A stretch of 64,000 nt of DNA from Tipula vernalis. Lineage: Eukaryota > Arthropoda > Insecta > Diptera > Tipulidae. The first letter of the stretch is position 1; each line of letters starts with the position of its first letter. The stretch is taken from assembly GCA_958295665.1 (NCBI GenBank), contig OY282558.1, forward strand, positions 51,529,389 to 51,593,388, in the 5' to 3' direction. Positions 56,605 through 64,000 of this stretch are shown here, piece after piece. Below the pieces are notes generated by a model, which saw only the letters and a list, made by a program, of their open reading frames with translations, had not been told where the DNA came from and did no database searches. The position numbers and the translations under genes are program-made.

Positions 56605-57373
56605 AAGACCGATAAAGCCGCCGCTATAAGCGAAATATTCGAACTTTTGGACGAAAATTTACGCAAAAATTATACACCATTTGAATGCGTCGTAGTGAAT
56701 AAATAATTATTTCCATGTCGAGGTATTTATCGAGACATGCGTTATTATATTTTACAAATACTTAAAAAACTACTTTTGTGAAGGACGAACAAGATTCAGA
56801 TTTTCAAGAATATATGCCGTCCAAACCGGCAAAATATGAGATCAAAATTTGGTGGGTTTGCGATGCTGCTAACTCTTATCCAATAACGGGGCAGATCTAT
56901 ACGGGTAAGCAACTATCAGGCAGGGAAACCAATCAAGGAGAACGGGTTGTGAAGGGCCTATGCGCCCGCTTCAAAGGGTTCGGAAAAATATAGTAACGGA
57001 CCATTTTTTTACAACACTGCCGCTTGCTCGTTTGTTTAGATTTAGTGCTTCAATTACCTCAACCGCATGTGTTAGATCGATCAACTATACCAAATGTATG
57101 TAGAAATTTTAATTCACGCTCAGGGATAGAATGCATACTTGGCAAACCGCTTTATGCACCAATACCAAACCAGGAACTGCCAACTGGAAATGTCTGGAAT
57201 ATCTAATGTGTTGCGCGACAGCGATGGCCGAATACCTCAAGTTGGAAAATGCTGGATTTGTTTATCTTCAGATCCCAAAAAAACGACGAAATACCAAGAA
57301 ATCCTGTAGTATCTGTAGAAGACCAATGTGTGTTGAACAGACGAACACTCAAATAAAATGTTCTAAGTCTTAA
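56605..57373 (+). pseudogene. piggyBac-like transposase remnant
   Basis: Plus-strand blocks begin with LDENLRKNYTPFECVVV near 56650 in one frame. Then comes YMPSKPAKYEIKIWWVCDAA, followed by QIYTGKQLSGRETNQGERVV and KGLCARFKGFG (56811-56990), and FFTTLPL in a shifted frame near 57008. A C-terminal part (57024-57373) has KRRNTKKSCSICRRPMCVEQ, a partial cysteine-rich zinc-binding tail. The PSKPAKYGIK..WVCDA and TTLPLA blocks are signature piggyBac sequence. The stretch between TTLPLA and the tail is shortened and frame-broken, and the N-terminus is missing. The frame stops at 57373. It is non-functional. Confidence 0.82.
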
Positions 57374-57569
57374 TAGTTTTATAATTTTATGTACATTTTT
57401 ACCAAATTGAACTTTTTATTTTAAATATTTTTTATACCCAACTGAATTATTTATGTGATACTTTTTGATTTTTTCTGTGATGAAATCTTGTCAAATTTAT
57501 TAAATACTATAATGTAAACTACACAATAAAATATTAACAAATACCATATTCAGCGGTTTTTTTTTATTT

Positions 57570-57585
57570 GGCCACTCGGGTGGCC
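57570..57585. repeat. GC-rich near-palindrome, copy 1
   Basis: GGCCACTCGGGTGGCC followed by GGGTATA. It lies about 200 bp after the piggyBac-like frame. An almost identical block recurs 191 bp downstream with matching downstream sequence ('taataat' in both). Confidence 0.85.
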
Positions 57586-57760
57586 GGGTATATAGTACAG
57601 GGGTAATAATATAGTATGTACACGAATAATTCTGTTCAGCAATAATTTTTATTTAATTTTTATTCAAAGATCAATAAAAAATAAGTAGTTATTGGGTGTC
57701 AAGGAGTAGGGATAGTCTAACTCTGAAATTGCAAAAGTTATGAGCGTTTTAAATCGAAAT

Positions 57761-57776
57761 GGCCACCCGGGTGGCC
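57761..57776. repeat. GC-rich perfect palindrome, copy 2
   Basis: GGCCACCCGGGTGGCC, a perfect 16 bp palindrome, followed by GGGTATA as in copy 1. It lies about 55 bp before the end of the mariner-type transposase. These could be ends of the piggyBac-like element or subterminal repeats. No TTAA duplication could be assigned with confidence. Confidence 0.85.
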
Positions 57777-57832
57777 GGGTATAGACACAAGGCTTAATAA
57801 TCAAAAATTGTATTTGTGACGGTTTATGACAT

Positions 57833-58902
57833 TTAATGTTTGAAAATAATTTCTTTTAAATGTTGTCCGCGACTGGCTCTTAGATGGTCCATTCTATGGG
57901 TCCAATTTTCGAGCACAGTTTCAAGTATTTCGGCCGATATTCCGTTAATTACGCGTGTTATGTTCGCTTCCAATGCAGGAATCGATTGTGGTTTATCGAT
58001 ATAAACAAGTGATTTCAGATACTGCCATAAAAAGTAATCTAACGGCGTCAGATCACAAGATCTTGCAAGCCAATCCACGGGTCCCTTTCTTGATATGATG
58101 TTCTCATTAAAAGTTTCTTTCAATAAATCGATGGTTTGGCCTGCTGTGTGGCACGTTCCACCATCCTGTTGAAACCACAAGTCGGCTAAACCAATATCTT
58201 GAATTTTTGGCAATAAAAATTCATTGATCATTGCCCTGTAGTTTGCGCCATTGACGTTTACACGCTGTCCTTCCGCATTTTTAAAGAAATACGGTCCGTG
58301 ATGCCACCTGCCCATAAACCGCACCAAACAGTGCATTTTTCAGGATGCATTGGAAGCTCTTGAATCTCTTCTGGCTATTCATTAGCTCAAATACGACAAT
58401 TTTGTTTATTGACGTATCCATTCAGCCAAAAACGATCTTCATCGCTGAACACAATTTTTCGATAAAAAAACCGATCAATTTGGAGCTACTCCAATGCCCA
58501 TAAACCAAATCGATGACGCAAAGGAAGGTCAACCGACTGCAATTTTTGAACAAGCTGTATTTTGTATGTCTTCAAACCAAGATCTCTCTTCAAAATACGC
58601 CACAATGTGCCATATGAGAGACGAAGAGCTTGAGAGCGGCGGCGATTTGATTGATTGCGGTCTTCACGTACACTTTCAGCTACATCAGCAATATTCACAT
58701 TAGACCGACTTGTACGCACTCTAGTCAGCTGATGAATATCCAATAATGAGAAAGTGGTTCGAAATTTATTGATTGTTTCGCGAATAGTGCGTTCAATTGG
58801 ACGATTATGAACACCATAAAATGGTTGAAGAGCCCGAAAACAATTTTTCACTGAACACTGATTTTTGAAATAAATTTCCAAATTTGTAAACGTTGTTCTC
58901 AC
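57833..58902 (-). pseudogene. mariner-type transposase, DD41D-like, nearly full length, frame-broken
   Basis: Two minus-strand frames (58902-58486 and 58336-57833) with a short interrupted link cover most of a Tc1/mariner transposase. The N-terminal part has a helix-turn-helix region (YFKNQCSVKNCFRALQPFYG, RPIERTIRETINKFRTTFSL) and a second one (SQALRLSYGTLWRILKRDLG). The first catalytic Asp is in VFSDEDRFWLNGYVNKQNCR (about 58455), inside the interrupted link, where stops occur near 58490 and in the NCRI/ANE region. The second Asp is in WFQQDGGTCHTA and the third in CDLTPLDYFLW. Counting between the second and third Asp gives 41 residues, the DD41D spacing. The C-terminal WTHRMDHLRASRGQHLKEII is preserved. 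Terminal inverted repeats were not located. A few stops inactivate it. Confidence 0.88.
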
Positions 58903-60040
58903 GTAAGTCTATTCATGGTGAAATGTCATATGAACATAACAGTTGTCACGCATGAATCCCAATGAGAATCCCAATTGGAAAAAGTACCTCCTATTGAATA
59001 ACGCTTTTTTAGGTCTTCAGTAACTCAAAATAGGTTTCCATCAGAATACACGTATTTCAGAAACCACAGACGTCAATCTGAACTGCCTGTTGTCTTAGAT
59101 TTAGGAAATCTGTATAATTTTCAGTTAGATTACGCCCACACTAAATCAAAATGGGTTTCCGCTGAAGTTAGAGTAATTTAGCGGTACTGTTTTTAAGCTA
59201 TTGATAATTAAGACTAGTTTTAAACGTTATCTTAAAGGCAAAATTTTCGTTCAAATAATTTTAAAATCCTCATAATATGAATTTTTGGTTAATATGAGGA
59301 ATTTATACGTCCATACATTCTAAGGATTTGTTGTTTTTAGAAAAGTTTGGAAAAAAATTCCCAATCGCCGAACTTATGCATAAAAGTTTAACGTAAATTA
59401 TAAAGTTGATAAACTTGGTCAAATTTTAATGTTTTAATAAAACATTCAACGGAAAATCTGACTATTAAAACTGAGCTTTTCAATTTTCAGACAATAGAAT
59501 TAGTCCCTTTTTTATTTAGAAAGAAAATCCGTAAAGTATTTGACATATCTGTCGAATTTTGAGATTTGCTGAAAAAATTTGTGAGTATTCGACTAAATCT
59601 TTTTATTTTAAGTTTAACAAAATTCTTAACTTTTAACATTCTATGTTTCAAATTTCATTGAATCCAGATAGTACTTAATTAAAAATTACTTTGGAAATTT
59701 AGATTTAATTTTCTTGGAACTAAGTTAAAATGTGTCAATTCTGAAATTTTAATAAATTTTCAAAAATTTTACACACTTTACCTTTATAAATTCAAAAAAT
59801 TCATTAAATAGTAAGTACAAAATATTTTATTAGATAAGCTCCGCATTAAAGCTAAAACATTGACGAACATATAACATAGTCAAGCTGAATAATGGTTCAG
59901 TACCTTAAGCTAAAGTTATTTGGGTGCCTTTTTGCTTGTGAAGTTTTTCCGAAAAAGGCTGAAAATTGTAAACTCTATCAACGTATTGGCATGGCAATCG
60001 CTCTAATAATGATTCTCTATTCGCTTACATCTTTATGACA
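58903..60040. other. No gene seen
   Basis: AT-rich flank of the mariner-type element. No inverted repeat matching its other side was found by eye. Confidence 0.4.
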
Positions 60041-60394
60041 CGTCTTCATACTTAAAATTAGAATTGAATGGAAAGTCATTGTTGAACGTTGAAATAACAC
60101 ATAACGCTTTCCTAAACCCTTGTAGGGCATTGCCAATAATTCTGGCCATTTTCACCAGAAAAAATTGGGGCTTTCTTAATTCAACGTTCAACAACGGCTT
60201 CATATTCAATTATAGTTTTAAATGTCATTGACCTAATTTTTTTATTTTAAATCGCCAGAATTATTGGCAAAAGCCTAGTCCAATAGAAAATCACCAATAG
60301 ACCGATGGTCATTGAGGTTATAACCGCTTAGGAAAGCGTTATGTATTCAACATTCGACAATGATTCTCTGTTCAATTCTAATTTTAAGCATGAT
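60041..60394. mobile_element. Foldback element
   Basis: The left arm (60041-60114) and right arm (60329-60394) are inverted: 'cttaaaattagaattgaa' against 'ttcaattctaattttaag', and 'cataacgctttccta' against 'taggaaagcgttatg'. A second, inner inverted pair 'attgccaataattctggcc' (about 60130) and 'cgccagaattattggcaaa' (about 60253) is nested inside. It encodes no protein; a 72-codon frame crossing the right arm is incidental. Confidence 0.7.
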
Positions 60395-63226
60395 CGTCGA
60401 AAATTATTATTTTTTTGGACGTTAAACACGCCAGCTTGTTCAATGCCGCACATACATTTGATAAGGTATACAATTTTCGAAAAGTTTTCGGAAAAATTTC
60501 ACAAGTATCGGAGTGACCTCTTAAATTATTTTCTTAAGTTCCTTATTTTAATTTTTTAAATCAGATTGTCTTTTCAAATGTAAAGCTTTTTTGTATTCTA
60601 AACTGTCTTGTAGCTAGAATGAACGGCAAATTTAAGGGTACATGGTAAATTGGCCGTTTTACTCTTGTGAATTGTTGCAAATGCACCAGTTTCAAAAATT
60701 AAAAACTAAAGCGGAATCCTTTGAAACTCGTAAAGCTGAATTGAAAAATTTCAGAATTTAAACGACCTACTTCATATACCTTCATCAAACGTCTAATCCA
60801 AAATTTAAAAATGCTAGTTTTTCTTAAAAAAAAATTCTAACATTGGTTTCTACAAGAATTATTCAAAATATTTAAATTATAGAGTCAGAGTAATCTACTT
60901 TACCGCGCTGAATAAAAATATTTTATTTAGTCGTATATAAAATCAATCGATGTGCAAACGTCAGCTGTTTACGCAAGAATGCGTTAATTGAAGCGTAACG
61001 AAATCGATCAATAATACTATTTACCAGTAACACATTTTTAATTATATTAGCAACATATAAATATACAGCATAAAAAATTCATATAAACATATATTTTTAT
61101 GCTATTGACATTAATCAACATTTATTGGGGGAATCTCCTTCACATAATGCTTCATATATTATATGAAAACGCATGTTTTTGACAATATACCCAAGTACAT
61201 TTCTAAATTTCGTATACCTACAGCACAAAATAAAAATATTGTCAACAAAATTCTTATTTAATTGTAAATGAACAATATATAATTGTTATCTGTAGACAGA
61301 TAATTAGATTTGAAATGACAGGAGTTGTTTTATCTCAACATGGTAAGTGGGTAGGCTATACAAGTATATATACAACACAAAATTCATGTTAATTATACTC
61401 CAATGAATATTAATCATCGATTTTGTGTAAATAGTTTTTTATATTTTGTCTGAGTACTGTTTTATACTATTTTATTGATACTTGAGATTTAAATCGAAAT
61501 TTATCAACATTTTTCCATACACATATAGAGTCGAATATACCAGAGAGTTAGTTACACAGTGATTGATGTTTCAATTTAAAAATCGGGTTGTAATCGCCAA
61601 AACAAAACAAAAACATTTTTTAGTTCAACATGACATTTCAATTTATCAACAAACAAACAAACACAAAATATAACAACCAACCAACCAATATAAAAAAAAA
61701 TGTTTTGAGCTTTTATATTTTTACATACAATTTTATCTCAAAAATAATTCAGCATCATGGCAAAGGATTTATACGTGTGCTTTAATTCGTGAAATTTGAA
61801 ATGGAAATCGATTGAGATTACAATCAATTTTATTTTATTTCGCGTTTTTTCTTTTTTTTGCTATATACCGCGAAAGGTAATATATTTATATATTATGGTA
61901 TTTGGTCTGGATGAATTATGATGACACAATGTGCCGCATATAAATTTTCGCCCTAGCTACCAAATAGTATAACGCAAGAAATAAATTGAGTCAGTATATT
62001 TTCGTAGAAAAATATGGGCAAAAAAAATGTTTAGTATATATATTTAACAGTCATAACCCATATATATATATATATACACATATATAAATAGTGGCCATTT
62101 ATCATAATAACATCCATTTTCATATCCTTTTTTTACCCCCGTCTCTACAAAAAATTTTTCGTTTTCCATTTAATTTCATTGGAAAATAGCGCAAATAAAT
62201 TTCTATATCACATCTAAGAACTATGATATATTGCGCCATATACCATTTGTATAGAGAACCACTATACGCTTTCGAACCGCATCCAACACCAAGCAAACGA
62301 AACTAAATACATACATCAACATTATACTACATATGACTTATGACTCTTTGATACCATGTTTCATGCACTGTATTCACATATATCTACCTTCATTGCTCTG
62401 TTTAGTTCGAAAAAAAAACCCTAAAAATAACTATACACCAAACGAGCAAAAAAAAGCTCATAAAACTAAGCCTTGAAACAGGGCGAAAAAAAAATTCGTT
62501 ATTTCCTCAACCCCAACTAAGATGAACATTGGAACACAACAACAACAAATGTAATCATCATATTTTTCATGATCCTGAAACTGAAACCCTTTTTACGAGT
62601 AGAGTACTGTACATAGTTGTTGTTTATATGATGTGTGTTGTAACTAAAAATAATATTTTTCTACATTTTTTCCACAAAGGGATACATAATGCGAGATGGG
62701 GGGACTCCTACAAACATACATACGTATACGTTTACGTACATTTATTATGAAAGTTTTGACATTTGTGATGATTTTTTATGTTGTTTCTGTTTATTTTTAG
62801 ACATTTTTCATTTCAGCCTCAAAATTTTTTTTTGTTGTTTTTTTGGGTTATTCGGGAGGCGAAAATATAAATAAGGAAATTTAGGATTTTTTTTTGTTTT
62901 TGTTTTTGTTTTCTGGAAAAAAATTTGTTTTTACTTTTTGTGGGGAAGTTTTGTTATTGTTAAAAAATCGATAAATCTATTAGCTTTAATACGAGAAAGA
63001 TTTTTAGTTTATGATAAGAATAATTGGATCGTGTTTGGATGAAAAGCTTACATTTGATTTATTGTGATTGAAATAACACTTATGTGTGTTAGTAAACATA
63101 TCGAAAATGATGGTTGTTGTTTACAAAAAGTTTTTTATTTTTGATTTTGATTAAGTTTGTGTGATGAAAAATAGGTACATAAAAAGTAAATTGTGGTGGG
63201 AGATTTAAAAAAAGAGAGTGATTTAG
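60395..63226. other. Single-copy-looking AT-rich stretch
   Basis: No gene or element was recognised. A TA microsatellite lies at 62060-62085. T-runs occur at 62826-62905. Confidence 0.4.
62060..62085. repeat. TA microsatellite
   Basis: A run of (AT)n, 'atatatatatatatatacac', followed by 'atatataaata'. Confidence 0.9.
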
Positions 63227-63550
63227 TTGGATTGCTTTAACAGTTTGGTGGCCTGTAGCAAAAGTTTTTTTAATTATAACCTCAAGATATATAATGTTCA
63301 ATGGGTCAAACCAAATAGAACAAGTAAATTATTTTTTAAATCGGTGACAGATAAATTACGCTTCATTCCCAGATTACACTTCGCAAGATTTCTCTATTTT
63401 AGATTTTCCAAACAATTTGGAATGAGCAGACTATTTGCCCTACAAGGTTCACAGAAAAAGGCGTATAAACGGAAAGAATTGTGGGAATTTTTTATTAAAT
63501 TCAACAAATTTCACTGCAAAATCGATGATAAACAAGAATGCAAGGCTTAA
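63227..63550 (+). CDS. Unidentified 107-codon open frame
   Basis: Rich in Phe, Lys and Arg (for example PRLHFARFLYFRFSKQFG around residues 48-65) with no recognised domain, signal peptide or membrane segment. No transposon homology is evident. Frames of about this length are expected a few times by chance in 64 kb of such AT-rich DNA, so a real gene is unlikely. It is listed because it is not explained by a repeat. Confidence 0.1.
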   Translation: MDCFNSLVACSKSFFNYNLKIYNVQWVKPNRTSKLFFKSVTDKLRFIPRLHFARFLYFRFSKQFGMSRLFALQGSQKKAYKRKELWEFFIKFNKFHCKIDDKQECKA

Positions 63551-64000
63551 GTTGTAATTTAAAGCTCTTACTGTAAATGAGCGTTGTATATAATATATTT
63601 ACTCACTTTCTAAGAAAAATACTTTGGCAGTATTGAAAACAGCCTTGAAATACTCAATGTCAACTCACCTGTAAAATAAAAAAATATTAGTTAATTTAAG
63701 TCCTAAATTATTAAAAGCAAATTAAATTTACAAAATTATTTATGTCGACTATTTGTTTACCCAGTAGGATTAGGGTTTAGTGATTTCCCAAAAGACCAAA
63801 TTTTCCTGAGAATCGAATGCTTGAAACTTCGAATATATATTTTATTCTTAGAATTGCTAAACTATTTGGATGTCAATTCTAAACATTTTAGAAAACCTGA
63901 AACATTTTACAATTATAACAACTTTTAGAAATTTAAGGTAGTAAAGTAACGCTTAAAATTTTGTAAAACAGATCAACAACTGCTTGAATTTTTCTAAATT
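63551..64000. other. No gene seen
   Basis: AT-rich sequence to the window end with no motif. Confidence 0.4.

Overview
The window looks like AT-rich, gene-poor nuclear DNA of an insect, most likely a fly. The grounds are the set of transposable-element families (BEL/Pao, Ty3/gypsy, several non-LTR retrotransposons, mariner-type, piggyBac-like, Helitron, a tRNA-derived SINE), the long A/T-only tracts, and the short TATGTACATA-like microsatellites. I found no bacterial, organellar or CRISPR features. I found no host gene that can be named and no intact multi-domain coding sequence. Every recognisable coding stretch is a decayed transposon piece, apart from one possible terminal exon (about 11.46-11.52 kb, minus) and one unexplained 149-codon open frame (30.8-31.3 kb, plus).

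Layout. 1-2.8 kb: degenerate AT-rich tandem units interrupted by a composite insertion that contains a foldback element. 2.8-7.5 kb: featureless AT-rich DNA. 7.6-9.5 kb: non-LTR reverse transcriptase remnant, a ~110 bp minisatellite, a mariner scrap and a short CATATGCCGTTTTGAAA-type array. 9.5-12 kb: single-copy-looking DNA. 12-14.3 kb: gypsy pol fragment, GTTGAGTT-type minisatellites, a pogo/Tigger-like end and a second minisatellite block. 16.4-16.9 kb: coding-like remnant of unknown origin. 19.7-21.9 kb: BEL/Pao fragment abutting an R1/LOA-like LINE. 24.8-30 kb: a LINE split by a BEL/Pao element that itself carries a foldback MITE, followed by a second BEL/Pao piece in the opposite orientation. 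30-35.4 kb: mostly single-copy-looking. 35.4-37 kb: palindromic repeat, a tRNA-derived SINE with perfect 14 bp target-site duplications, and a striking inverted array of GCGATATTTCAAAAC-type units. 39-42 kb: a duplicated AT-rich segment and a second foldback copy. 44-47.6 kb: foldback element, deleted gypsy copy, and a 1.5 kb (CTTTTAAA)n satellite. 48.4-50.9 kb: a region with inverted ends enclosing a Helitron helicase remnant and a third minisatellite block. 51.1-51.5 kb: LINE piece. 56.4-58.9 kb: third foldback copy, piggyBac-like transposase remnant, paired GC-rich palindromes and a nearly complete DD41D-type mariner transposase. 60.0-60.4 kb: another foldback element. The rest is AT-rich and apparently single copy.

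There is no operon-like or pathway relation among these pieces. The window is a record of nested insertions, deletions and tandem amplification. The most unusual structure is the inverted array at about 36.5-36.9 kb. It shares its repeat unit and a flanking GGGNTCCG motif with the small array at 9.4-9.5 kb, which suggests a dispersed repeat family built from short modules.
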